NCBI RefSeq assembly: GCF_013839515.1
Contig: NZ_JACDNQ010000013.1
Span: 1-34,383, forward strand
DNA: 34,383 bases
DNA from: Natronomonas salinimetallica
GTDB lineage: Archaea > Halobacteriota > Halobacteria > Halobacteriales > Haloarculaceae
Direction of reading: 5' to 3'
Shown: in pieces, positions 8,216 to 16,016 of the stretch
Numbering within the stretch: position 1 is the stretch's first letter
Layout of the letters: the number at the start of each line of letters is the position of its first letter
The notes under the pieces: generated by a model
What the model saw: only the letters and a program-made list of their open reading frames with translations
The model's database searches: none
What the model was told of the DNA's origin: nothing
Program-made: the position numbers and the translations under genes

Positions 8216-8677
8216 ATGACACGAGGGCGTGACACCGTGATCGGCGTCGTGGTCGTGTACGTCGGGGTGAGCCTCGCCGCCGGTACGGTCGCGTTCGCCG
8301 GCGCGAGGTGGGCCCACGCACACTTTCTCGCGGCGGCGACCGGCGACGCGGTCGAGGAACTCGGCCCGGCGTTCATCGAGACGGTGCTGATCGGGCTCGC
8401 GGTCACCGCGTCGGTACTGGCTCCGGTCGTCAGTGTCGTCGTCGGAATTACCCTCGGCCGGGGCCTTTTCGCCCCGGTACGCGCCATCGGGACCGCGGCC
8501 GTCACCGGACTCGTCGGGGCCGTCCTCGTGGGTGCGACCGTGGCGACGCTGGGCTCCGCCGGTACCCCGATCGGGACGATCTGGACGCGGTCGTTTCTCC
8601 TCACGCTCGCCGTCGCCGCGGTGGCCTCGGCCGTTTCGGGAGCCATCGGGGCGGCAGTCGGTGCCAGAGCGGGCTGA
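8216..8677 (+). CDS. four-helix membrane protein of unknown function
   Basis: 153 residues, rich in Ala, Val and Gly, with four predicted membrane segments (about 8-30, 50-75, 82-108 and 122-148). Loops between them are short, and charge is limited to MTRGRD at the N-terminus and short loops. I recognise no family motif. The ATG is supported by GGAGG 5 nt upstream. It lies 58 nt after the chimeric lipoprotein gene on the same strand and converges with the lipoprotein gene at 8706-9659. It could be a membrane partner of the lipoproteins, but only adjacency supports this. Confidence 0.75.
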   Translation: MTRGRDTVIGVVVVYVGVSLAAGTVAFAGARWAHAHFLAAATGDAVEELGPAFIETVLIGLAVTASVLAPVVSVVVGITLGRGLFAPVRAIGTAAVTGLVGAVLVGATVATLGSAGTPIGTIWTRSFLLTLAVAAVASAVSGAIGAAVGARAG

Positions 8678-8705
8678 CGGCACCGACTCGCCAATAGCCG
8701 GAGGG

Positions 8706-9659
8706 TTACCGACTCGCCAACAGCCGGACCCCATCGGCGTGAACGCCGGCCGGAACGGCGTAGGCCAGCCACAGCGTCCGGTCGGGGGCAGCGGTGGCGT
8801 CGTCGTAAACGGCGTCGGTCGGACGCCGATCGCCCCCGGCCCGCCGCCGGACGTCGGCCGGATCGTACTCCGGGACGTCCTCGGTCGGCGTCATCCCGTA
8901 TCTGTCGTCGAGGAACTTCGAGGGAGCGACCGCTCCCGTTTGCGGAGCGTAGCGCGTCCGCCTCGGCCGAACCACCGATTCGCCGGCCCGCAGCGACAGC
9001 CCCGCCCGCGACGGCGGCGAGCGGACCCCGTCATCGCCACGAACGCCGCTGACGGAGACGAACACGAACGCGAACCGCGAGCCGTCTGCCGCGGCGTGCC
9101 AACGGCGCTCGCCGCCGATTTCGTGGGCGTACGCGCGGAGGATCCGAACCCCATTCACGTCGAGTCTGAGACCGTCGTCGTAGGTGTGAGACGATCGAGG
9201 ATGCAGCGACTCGAAGATCCGGACGCCGGCCAGTCGGTCGGTTTCCTCGATCCCGAAGAGGGCGGTCCCGGACGCCGGGACCGCCTCGTAGGTCATCGGT
9301 GGGCTCTCCCAGGACAGTCGCTCGCCCGGCCCGAGGGCCCCCGAGAACGTTCCGACGGGGTCATCGGCCGTCAGATCACGTACGGTCCGCTCGATCGTCC
9401 GGACCGCCTCGCCGGTGTTCTCGACGACGATGCGGAGCCTGAACGGCACGCCGACGCGCTTTCGGCGGGGGGCCTCGATCCTCGTGACCGTGGACGGCGG
9501 GGCCGGGTCCGGATCCGCCGGCGTCGTCGGCTCCGGCCCCGACCGCTGTGGCTGTGATCGCCGGTCGGCCTCGGGGGCTGTCTCCGGTTCGCCGTCGATA
9601 CACCCGGCGAGAGCGACGATCCCGCCGGCGAGACGACCGAGGAGGACGCGACGGCGCAT
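8706..9659 (-). CDS. haloarchaeal lipoprotein, unknown function
   Basis: 317 residues. The signal is MRRRVLLGRLAGGIVALAGC, with Arg2-4 followed by a hydrophobic stretch and lipobox LAGC (Cys20), suggesting Tat export and lipid anchoring. A Pro/Asp/Thr-rich spacer (about 25-58) leads into a beta-rich domain. The stretch GVPFRLRIVVENTGEAVRTI resembles the immunoglobulin-like ENTG strands common in haloarchaeal surface proteins. I recognise no enzyme motif. The ATG at 9659 is chosen because it puts the signal peptide at the N-terminus; the frame is open further upstream to 9920. It lies between the 8216 gene (convergent) and rnp3 (same strand). Confidence 0.8.
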   Translation of the reverse strand: MRRRVLLGRLAGGIVALAGCIDGEPETAPEADRRSQPQRSGPEPTTPADPDPAPPSTVTRIEAPRRKRVGVPFRLRIVVENTGEAVRTIERTVRDLTADDPVGTFSGALGPGERLSWESPPMTYEAVPASGTALFGIEETDRLAGVRIFESLHPRSSHTYDDGLRLDVNGVRILRAYAHEIGGERRWHAAADGSRFAFVFVSVSGVRGDDGVRSPPSRAGLSLRAGESVVRPRRTRYAPQTGAVAPSKFLDDRYGMTPTEDVPEYDPADVRRRAGGDRRPTDAVYDDATAAPDRTLWLAYAVPAGVHADGVRLLASR

Positions 9660-9690
9660 TGGAACGCCTGCTCGTTCGAGCGCCTGGTAC

Positions 9691-9699
9691 TTAAAAAGG
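9691..9699 (-). promoter_or_regulatory. TATA-like box of the 8706-9659 lipoprotein gene
   Basis: Minus strand CCTTTTTAA, 32-40 nt before the start at 9659, lying between rnp3 and the lipoprotein gene. It implies that the lipoprotein gene has its own promoter and is not simply read through from rnp3. Confidence 0.5.
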
Positions 9700-9750
9700 T
9701 CGCGGCTCACGTCGCCGAGGCCGTGGACGGACCACCGGAACGCCCGCCGC

Positions 9751-10446
9751 TCACCCGTCGCTTCGGCTCGGTTCGATCCACACGCCGGGTTCGAGAACCG
9801 ATCCGGACTGCCGCTGTCGGTTTCGCGTTGCGATCTCGCCCCAGGCTCGCAGGCCGGTCTCGATGGTCTCCCTGTCGAACCCGATCGTCTCGCCGAGGGC
9901 GAGCAACTCCCGCGGCGCACGCAGCGCCAGATGCGAGTCGACGTCCGCCGAGACGACGTAGGGGGTGTCGTACTGTTCGACCAACTCGCGGAGCTTCCGG
10001 AGCCCCTGAATCGCCTGTACGCGCTGTCCGCCGTCGGATCCCAACACCCGGCCGAAGTTGAACTCCACGTGGACGCCGTTCTCGGCCGCCGTCTTTGCGA
10101 GGACGTGGTTGACGTCGCCGTCGTCCATCGGGTGGGTGAGCACGTCGACCTGTGGCTGCTCGACCGCGAACCGGTTCAGTTCGCCCCCGTGTACGCAGAC
10201 GACGGTCCGCTTCGAACGGTAGTTCCCGATCAGCCCGCTCGCCCGCCCCGGAGCATCGGCTCGGATCTCGATCCCGACGACGACGTCGATACCGTAGGCC
10301 TCGGCGACGCGGTCGGCGTCGTAGCTCGCCTGCGCGTCGCCGTGGTTTCGGACCACGATACCCTCGTACCCGCACGTCGCGGCGCGTTTTGCGAGCCGGG
10401 CGACGGTCGCCCGTCCGTCGGGGTAGGCGTGGACGGCCTCGTACAT
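9751..10446 (-). CDS. rnp3: ribonuclease P protein component 3 (Rpp30)
   Basis: TIM-barrel-like (PHP-related) protein subunit of archaeal RNase P that pairs with Pop5. The 231-residue product begins MYEAVHAYPDGRATVARLA and contains YEGIVVRNHGD, VVVGIEIRADAPG, DVLTHPMDDGDVNHVLAKTA and GVHVEFNFGRVL, which are characteristic of archaeal Rpp30. The ATG at 10446 gives the family N-terminus; the longer open frame to 10992 is a shadow of the rhomboid gene. In many haloarchaea the gene directly precedes rnp2-psmA. Here the same order and strand are kept, but 3.4 kb of lipoprotein genes lie between. Confidence 0.94.
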   Translation of the reverse strand: MYEAVHAYPDGRATVARLAKRAATCGYEGIVVRNHGDAQASYDADRVAEAYGIDVVVGIEIRADAPGRASGLIGNYRSKRTVVCVHGGELNRFAVEQPQVDVLTHPMDDGDVNHVLAKTAAENGVHVEFNFGRVLGSDGGQRVQAIQGLRKLRELVEQYDTPYVVSADVDSHLALRAPRELLALGETIGFDRETIETGLRAWGEIATRNRQRQSGSVLEPGVWIEPSRSDG

Positions 10447-10541
10447 ACGACACCGGTCGTGACTGGGGGACTTTGCTGTTGTGTCTCGGGGCCACGTTTC
10501 GCGAACGGATCCCGACCGCCCCCGATGCCCGGGGCCACCGC

Positions 10542-11120
10542 TCACCGTCCCGACGGGGCGACGTGCAACACTCGGAGTCGCCCCGCGCCGGCACCCAGAC
10601 AGAACCCCGAAAAGTGGGCCGCGAGCGCGACCCCCGGTGCGGCCGTCGCCGCGGTGAGAATCGCCGCGAGCACGGCGAAGACGGCGAACCGGCCGCGGCG
10701 GCCGAGCGGGAGCCACGCGAGCACGCGCTCGGAGGCGCGGTTCCCGACGAGCAGGTATCCGAGCAGCGCGAATATCGCGCCGCTGGATCCGAGGACGGCG
10801 GCCCCGCCGAACGGGACCGCGACGACGACCTGGACGATCCCGGCGACCGACCCGGTGCTGAGAAAAAAGGCGTGGAACCGCACTGTCGTCGTCACGGACG
10901 CCACGAGCGGCCCGACGACGAGCAGCGCGAGGACGTTCGCGAGGAGGTGGCCGGGGCCGCCGTGGGCGTAGACGCTCGTGAGGAGCGTCCACGGCTGGTG
11001 GTCGAGCGGGAGCGACAGCGCGAACACCCCCGGGCCGACGCCGACGGCGCCGCCGGCCGCCTGGGCGGCGAACGTGCCGAGACAGAGCACGAGGGTCGTA
11101 AAGACCGGACGGAGAGCCAT
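10542..11120 (-). CDS. rhomboid-family intramembrane serine protease
   Basis: 192 residues with about six membrane segments, the minimal rhomboid core. Catalytic features are visible: the HxxxxHxxxN motif in VYAHGGPGHLLANV (His53, His58, Asn62), the nucleophile in GSSGAIFALLGY (Ser113) and the partner His169 in AAHFSGFCLG. It would cleave single-pass membrane proteins within the bilayer. The next gene in its direction is rnp3, 95 nt downstream; the DUF368 gene lies 24 nt upstream on the same strand. This position suggests read-through from the aglB-DUF368 unit. In Haloferax volcanii a rhomboid protease (RhoII) has been linked to S-layer N-glycosylation, so the neighbourhood fits, though orthology is untested. 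Confidence 0.92.
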   Translation of the reverse strand: MALRPVFTTLVLCLGTFAAQAAGGAVGVGPGVFALSLPLDHQPWTLLTSVYAHGGPGHLLANVLALLVVGPLVASVTTTVRFHAFFLSTGSVAGIVQVVVAVPFGGAAVLGSSGAIFALLGYLLVGNRASERVLAWLPLGRRGRFAVFAVLAAILTAATAAPGVALAAHFSGFCLGAGAGRLRVLHVAPSGR

Positions 11121-11144
11121 ACGACGGGTTCGGGCTCGACGGTC

Positions 11145-12089
11145 TTAGTACTGCAGTTCGTCGGTGTAGTGGTCCAATACCGACACCACGGCCACGCCAC
11201 AGACGACGGAGACGCCGATCGTCGCCACGACCCCCACGGAGACCGAGCCGGCGTTTTCGGCCACCTCGCGGATCGGGAGTCTGAGCGCGCCGAGCATCAG
11301 GCTAACGAGGAAAACGAACGTCGCGTCTCTATACCGTTCGAGCGCCGCCCGAACGACGTAGGCGACCGAAAACAGCCCGACGAGCGCGCCGGAGCCGAAC
11401 GCGAGGAGGGGGACCAGCGACTCGACGAGCGGCTGGACGTTCCCGCTCAGAGCGGCGTCGATTCCGCCGAGGACCCGCCGGGGGATCCCGCTGACGTACT
11501 CGTATTGGCCCATGACGAGCAACAGAAACGCCCCGGAGATCCCCGGGAGTACCATCGCGGAGATGGCGACCATCCCGGCGACGAACAGTACCGGCAGCGT
11601 CGTCGGCCTCGCGCCGGCGAGAGACGGGTCGGTGACGAGAAAAGCCCCGGAAAAGCCGGCCGCCGCGACGAGTACCCGTCGGGCGGTGCCGGCGTCGACG
11701 TAGCGATACAGGACGACCGCGGAGGCACCGATGAGCCCCGAAAAGAAGGCGTAGGTCGGAGCCGGATACCGCGTAACCGCGACGTTCATCGCCGTCGCGA
11801 CCGTTGCCGCGGCCGACAACACCCCCGCTCCGAGCACGAACAGGAACGGGGCGTCCGCCCGGAGGAGGTCGCCCACGAGGGCCGCACGCCCCCGCCGGGT
11901 ATGAATCACGCGGAGGTGCCCGAGCGAGCGGAGATCGAGCGACGTCAGCGCGGCGATCAGCCGCTCGTAGACGCCGAGTATCACCGCGATCGTTCCGCCG
12001 GAGACGCCCGGAACGGTGTCGGCCGCCCCCATGCACGCACCTTTCAGGTAGACCGAGAGCCAGGATCGGATCCCGGCACCTCGGCTCAT
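11145..12089 (-). CDS. DUF368 (PopT-type) membrane protein, probable polyprenyl-phosphate translocase
   Basis: 314 residues with about nine hydrophobic segments. The family hallmark is the N-terminal KGACMGAADTVPGVSGGT (16-33), echoed in the second half by VLPGISGAFLLLVMGQYEYV, giving the inverted pseudo-repeat of this family. Bacterial DUF368 proteins (PopT) were shown to recycle undecaprenyl phosphate across the membrane. Its start ATGA overlaps the aglB stop by 4 nt, so the two are translationally coupled. I infer that it returns dolichyl phosphate, released outside by AglB, to the cytoplasmic face. That role in archaea is inference. Confidence 0.88.
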   Translation of the reverse strand: MSRGAGIRSWLSVYLKGACMGAADTVPGVSGGTIAVILGVYERLIAALTSLDLRSLGHLRVIHTRRGRAALVGDLLRADAPFLFVLGAGVLSAAATVATAMNVAVTRYPAPTYAFFSGLIGASAVVLYRYVDAGTARRVLVAAAGFSGAFLVTDPSLAGARPTTLPVLFVAGMVAISAMVLPGISGAFLLLVMGQYEYVSGIPRRVLGGIDAALSGNVQPLVESLVPLLAFGSGALVGLFSVAYVVRAALERYRDATFVFLVSLMLGALRLPIREVAENAGSVSVGVVATIGVSVVCGVAVVSVLDHYTDELQY

Positions 12090-14923
12090 TCAGCGCGTAC
12101 GCCCCGGCTCTCCTCGACGGTTCCGTCCTGGGTCGATCCGTCCTGGGTCGATCCGTCCTGGGTCGTTTCGCCTCCGGGCTGGGCTTCGAGCTGCGGGACC
12201 TCGAGTTCGACTGTGACGGGCGTCTCGTCCTCGCCGACGACGTGGCCTTCGGTCACGTCGGCCTGGCCGAAGGCACCCGCCTCGGGTGCGACGAACTGGT
12301 AGCTGCTGTTGGCGCGTACGTCGACGTTCGTGTGGCCGGTTTCGGGACCGTACTCGTCGTAGCCGGTCGTCGAGTACGGGACGGTCATCTCGAAGTTGCC
12401 CTCGGCATCGGTGTCGGCGTACTGGGTGTAGGTGAACGTCTCGTTGGTCGCACCGACCTTCATCTCGACGCTCGCTCGAACCTCGGTGTTCTCCGGCCCG
12501 CTGCCGTCGATCGTCGCGCCGTCGACGCGCTCGAAGGTCTTCACCCACGATTCGTTGTCACCGATCGTCTGGCCGGGGGCGAGCCGATCGAACGGCGACT
12601 GGGTGGTCGGCCCGCCGGCGTGGACCAACCGGAAGTGTTCGAGCGCTTCGGTCCGTTCTGCTTGCTGTCCCAAGACGCCGCCGTGGACGACGGTCGGGTC
12701 GTTTTCGGCGGCCTCGCGTGCGGCCTCGACGCTGTCGTGTTGGGTGAACAGGTCGTCGAGCCCGGAGGCCCCCTCCGGAAGCGTCGCGACGCCGTCCGCC
12801 TCGGAGTACTGCCCGAAGTTGATGGTCACCGGGCCGGCCTCCTGTGCGCTCCCGTGGTGTTGATACAGCCGGACGCGCATGCTCTCGTAGCCGCGCTGGG
12901 TATGGGCACCGTAGAGTCGCTGACCCTGTTGGTTCACCACCTGGACGCCGACGTCCCCGCTGCTCACGTTGTGGCGGGATTCGAACGCCGTCGGGGCGTT
13001 GTACTTTTGCGTACCGGCGTAGCCGAGCGGGTAGTCGACCATCACGTATCGGACGCCCTCGCCGTCGGGCTGGTCCTCGTCGAGGATCTCGATCGCGCGT
13101 TCTTCCTCCCCGGCGAGCAGGAAGTCGGCGGACTCGGTGGCGTGTTGCTGGAAGGGATTCGCGACCGGAACCCGCTCGCCGCGGGTCGTGATATAGTGGC
13201 CGTAGTCCCACCACGCGAGCACGCCGTACTCGCCGTCCACGTACTCAAAGTCGTCCGTGTTCTCATAGGTCCCATAATAGTCGAGACGCGGATCGTCCCC
13301 GGAGCCATACGCGCCGACCTCCGGCGTCTCCTCGGAGAGCCAATCGAGGCTCTCGGACCACTGTTGCATTTCGCCCGGCTGGGACGCGCCCTCGGCCGTC
13401 GAGAGCGTCGCCCCTGTTACGACGAGCGGCCCGGTAATGACGAAGAGGATCGCGAGGACGATGAGTATCTGATAGGGTTTGACCGCCGTGATGTCCGTAC
13501 GGACGTTGTCGAGTTCGACGAACTGATACACCCAGCCGACGACGTAGGCGTTTCCGGCGGCGACGGCGACGACGAAGTGTATCTCGAAGCGTTGCTGAGT
13601 CAGGGTGAACAACAGCATGAGCCCACCGAAGACCGCGACGAGCAGGTAATCGGCCCGCGGGCGCGTCCGCGAGACGACCCGGTACAACACGAGTACGAGT
13701 CCGAGCACCGCGGTGTAGAATCCGAGGCCGTAATTCCGATAGAACAGCGAGAGCGGGTCGCTCGGTGCCTGGGCTTCGCCGATGGTCGCGATAGTATCAG
13801 TCGTCCCGAGGCCGGCGACGCGCTCGAACTGACGGATAAAGAACCCGAGCGTATCGGGCGTGACGACGGCGAGGACAGCGACGCCGACGAGCCCCGAGCC
13901 CACGATACCGACCGGGTAAGCCGCCCGAGGAAGCCCCCGTTGCTCCCACAGGCGGGCGACCGCGGCCATGAACGCGGCGCCGACGGCGACGGCCACCGCG
14001 AGGAGGGGGTGAGCGATCGAGTAGTCGGTCGGCTGTAGCCCGGTCGTCTGCAGGAAGGGGGTGATCAACACCGCCGCCGTCAGCATCGCAACGACCGAGG
14101 GGATCGCGACGTGATCCGGGCTGTGGCCACGGAGGAACTCGAGCGAGAGGGCGAAAAAGAGGAATACCCCGAAGAGTCCGAAGAGGAAGATCGCCGGCGG
14201 CCAGTTGAGGACCGCGAGCGTGAGTACGACACCGAGAGCTACGGCCCACTTCATGGGCTCGCGGAGCAGCCCGAACTCGCGCGTCCGGATGAACTCGTAG
14301 ATCACGCCCTCCCGCTGTGCGACGGCGAGGAACTTCATCCCGACGGCGAGGACGACGAGCGAAAAGAACACCTCCGCGATCTGGTGGTCGAACGACCCCG
14401 CGACGCTTCGAGTGAGGAACATCCCCGGCGTCAACGCGAGGACGAGCACGGCGATGAGGCCGCCGAAGCGGCCGCCGAGACGCTTGCCGACGTAGTACAT
14501 CGGGATCGCACACAGCATCGCGATCACCGGGGCGGCAAACAGCGTCGTCGTGACGACCGTCTCCTGGGAGGGCGATCCGAGTCCGACGACCAACGCGACC
14601 GTCGCGACCGCCTGATCGAAGATGGTGCCGAACTGTCCGGCACGTGCGCCGACGTCGAACCCGGTCCAGGGGTCGAACGGCATGGTGGCGGGGAAGTTCT
14701 CGATGACGTAGTTCGTCGATCGGTAGTGGTAGTACGCGTCGTTCCCGTTGTAGAGGGGTTCCCCGTCCGCACCGATATGGTTCGCGTAGTTGCGCACCCG
14801 GACCCACAACATGAACGCCATGAGGGCTGCGAGGACGGGGATGTGATACAGACGATAGACAGTATCGATCTGCGACTCGTACTCCGCGAGTCGCTCTTCG
14901 AACGCGTCGAACCGCTGGCTCAT
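12086..14923 (-). CDS. aglB: dolichyl-monophosphooligosaccharide-protein glycotransferase AglB
   Basis: STT3-family oligosaccharyltransferase that transfers lipid-linked glycan to Asn in N-X-S/T sequons of surface proteins. The 945-residue product has a multi-helix membrane half (about 25-480). Its first external loop carries YNGNDAYYHYRSTNYVIE, with the metal-binding Asp. The soluble C-terminal half has the WWDYG signature (571-575, within AWWDYGHYITTRGERVPV). A beta-rich domain follows, then a tail with three TQDG repeats and an acidic end. The ATG at 14923 gives MSQRFDAFEERLAEYESQID; an in-frame ATG at 14986 would put the promoter inside the gene. It heads the unit aglB-DUF368-rhomboid. 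Confidence 0.95.
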   Translation of the reverse strand: MSQRFDAFEERLAEYESQIDTVYRLYHIPVLAALMAFMLWVRVRNYANHIGADGEPLYNGNDAYYHYRSTNYVIENFPATMPFDPWTGFDVGARAGQFGTIFDQAVATVALVVGLGSPSQETVVTTTLFAAPVIAMLCAIPMYYVGKRLGGRFGGLIAVLVLALTPGMFLTRSVAGSFDHQIAEVFFSLVVLAVGMKFLAVAQREGVIYEFIRTREFGLLREPMKWAVALGVVLTLAVLNWPPAIFLFGLFGVFLFFALSLEFLRGHSPDHVAIPSVVAMLTAAVLITPFLQTTGLQPTDYSIAHPLLAVAVAVGAAFMAAVARLWEQRGLPRAAYPVGIVGSGLVGVAVLAVVTPDTLGFFIRQFERVAGLGTTDTIATIGEAQAPSDPLSLFYRNYGLGFYTAVLGLVLVLYRVVSRTRPRADYLLVAVFGGLMLLFTLTQQRFEIHFVVAVAAGNAYVVGWVYQFVELDNVRTDITAVKPYQILIVLAILFVITGPLVVTGATLSTAEGASQPGEMQQWSESLDWLSEETPEVGAYGSGDDPRLDYYGTYENTDDFEYVDGEYGVLAWWDYGHYITTRGERVPVANPFQQHATESADFLLAGEEERAIEILDEDQPDGEGVRYVMVDYPLGYAGTQKYNAPTAFESRHNVSSGDVGVQVVNQQGQRLYGAHTQRGYESMRVRLYQHHGSAQEAGPVTINFGQYSEADGVATLPEGASGLDDLFTQHDSVEAAREAAENDPTVVHGGVLGQQAERTEALEHFRLVHAGGPTTQSPFDRLAPGQTIGDNESWVKTFERVDGATIDGSGPENTEVRASVEMKVGATNETFTYTQYADTDAEGNFEMTVPYSTTGYDEYGPETGHTNVDVRANSSYQFVAPEAGAFGQADVTEGHVVGEDETPVTVELEVPQLEAQPGGETTQDGSTQDGSTQDGTVEESRGVRAE
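12121..12166 (-). repeat. 15-bp tandem repeat at the aglB 3' end
   Basis: Three near-identical 15-bp units on the minus strand encode TQDGS-TQDGS-TQDGT just before the acidic C-terminus of AglB. As 15 is a multiple of 3, changes in copy number keep the frame. Confidence 0.75.
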
Positions 14924-14948
14924 TGCCCGAATACACTGCCAAAACGCG

Positions 14949-14960
14949 CATAAGCCTTTT
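14949..14960 (-). promoter_or_regulatory. aglB promoter (BRE and TATA)
   Basis: Minus strand AAAAGGCTTATG: a purine-rich BRE followed by a TATA-like box 26-31 nt before the ATG at 14923. This predicts a leaderless aglB transcript and argues against the upstream ATG at 14986. Confidence 0.55.
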
Positions 14961-15043
14961 CCATTACGCTTCGGAGCGCGTATCAAAATCGGGGATGCCG
15001 GACGGATCGGTTCACCCCCGACCGGCGGGTCGACGGGGGCCGC

Positions 15044-15352
15044 CTACCACTGCGGGGCTTCGAGTCCCGCGGCCTCCAGTAGCCCCTTCCAGCGGCTCTG
15101 AACGGTCAGCCTCGATACGCCGGCGGCGTCCGCGACCGCGGACTGCGAACGACGCTCGCCGGCGATGAGCGCGCCCGCATAGAGGCTAGCCGCGACCACC
15201 GCCTGTTTCGACCGATCCGCCTCCGGAACCGTCGAGAGAAACAGATCAGTCGCGCGCGACTTCGCCTCGCTCCCCAGGCCGAGTCGCTCGGCCGCATCGT
15301 CGATGGCGACCAGCCACCGCTCGTTTTCGACGTGGTCACGGGCGCGGTACAT
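15044..15352 (-). CDS. short TFB-like protein (single cyclin repeat)
   Basis: 102 residues resembling one cyclin-like repeat of transcription factor B. The N-terminal helices hold IDDAAERLGLGSEAKSRATD, then SKQAVVAASLYAGALIAGE, the TFB-like AAxLYxA helix. A helix-turn-helix follows in SQSAVADAAGVSRLTVQSRW (about 69-88), the part of TFB that contacts BRE DNA. The N-terminal zinc ribbon, B-finger and first repeat are absent, so it cannot recruit polymerase as a full TFB does. It may act as a DNA-binding regulator or TFB competitor. It has a strong promoter and sits directly upstream of aglB on the same strand. Confidence 0.85.
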   Translation of the reverse strand: MYRARDHVENERWLVAIDDAAERLGLGSEAKSRATDLFLSTVPEADRSKQAVVAASLYAGALIAGERRSQSAVADAAGVSRLTVQSRWKGLLEAAGLEAPQW

Positions 15353-15375
15353 ACGCGTCTACTGATGTGTCCGAG

Positions 15376-15385
15376 TATATAAAAA
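15376..15385 (-). promoter_or_regulatory. TATA box of the short TFB-like gene
   Basis: Minus strand TTTTTATATA, 24-33 nt before the ATG at 15352. It is one of the best TATA boxes in the window and predicts a leaderless transcript. Confidence 0.65.
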
Positions 15386-15454
15386 TCCCTCCGACGTGGA
15401 GCGGGCCGACCGCAGGGTGAATCGACAGTGCGCACGGACTGGGAGCCGTCAGTA

Positions 15455-15856
15455 TCAAATGAGCGACCGGCCGTAGACGATGACCGCGAGGTTGTTCGCG
15501 AAGACGAACAGGCCGACGGCGATTACGCCCCCGATCCACACCTCGAAACTCCGGGCCAACATCCACGCCTCGATCCCCTCGGCCGTCCGCAGGAGCCGAA
15601 AGTAGCCGGCGAACAGTCCCGCCAGCACGACGAGGGCACTGAGATTGAGTATGACGACGACGGAGAGCCCCTCTCCGAGTGCCCACCGCATGTAGGGGTT
15701 TGCCTCCGCAGCCACGCCGTGGATGTCCGCCGCGTAGAGCGTCGTCAGCAGGTCCGCGGTCAGCAGTATATAGAGTGCGCCCGCGACCCACGACCAGTAC
15801 TCGCTCTCGTCCGGGTGGGTTCGGTCGCCGCCGGCGAGGAGTTCCGGTCGTTGCAC
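15455..15856 (-). CDS. small three-helix membrane protein of unknown function
   Basis: 133 residues with a polar N-terminus (1-22), then membrane segments near 23-44, 66-90 and 106-128. The conserved-looking loop EANPYMRWALGEG between helices 1 and 2 is reminiscent of DUF5658-type membrane proteins, a weak resemblance. Translation starts at GTG 15856; the overlapping ATG one base upstream is in another frame. A TATA-like box 25-33 nt upstream supports this start. It precedes the short TFB-like gene and aglB on the same strand, so an envelope role is possible but unproven. Confidence 0.8.
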   Translation of the reverse strand: MQRPELLAGGDRTHPDESEYWSWVAGALYILLTADLLTTLYAADIHGVAAEANPYMRWALGEGLSVVVILNLSALVVLAGLFAGYFRLLRTAEGIEAWMLARSFEVWIGGVIAVGLFVFANNLAVIVYGRSLI

Positions 15857-15880
15857 ATCGGACCATCGTCGCCCAGGAAC

Positions 15881-15889
15881 TTATAAACC
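15881..15889 (-). promoter_or_regulatory. TATA box of the 15455-15856 gene
   Basis: Minus strand GGTTTATAA, 25-33 nt before the GTG start at 15856, again indicating a leaderless mRNA. Confidence 0.6.
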
Positions 15890-16016
15890 ACCGTCCGGAC
15901 GGGCGGGACGCGACGGGGATCCATAGAGCGCTCGATACGTCCCGACCTGCGTAACCATATTTTGGTACGTGGCCGAGGCGAATAAACCGATGTATCTTCC
16001 GGAACGTTTGTGATAG

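Noticed and set aside
10152-12302. 716-codon plus-strand ORF
   Set aside because: It is antisense to rnp3, the rhomboid gene and the DUF368 gene, all with clear family motifs; the product is Arg-rich, as expected of G+C-rich shadow frames.
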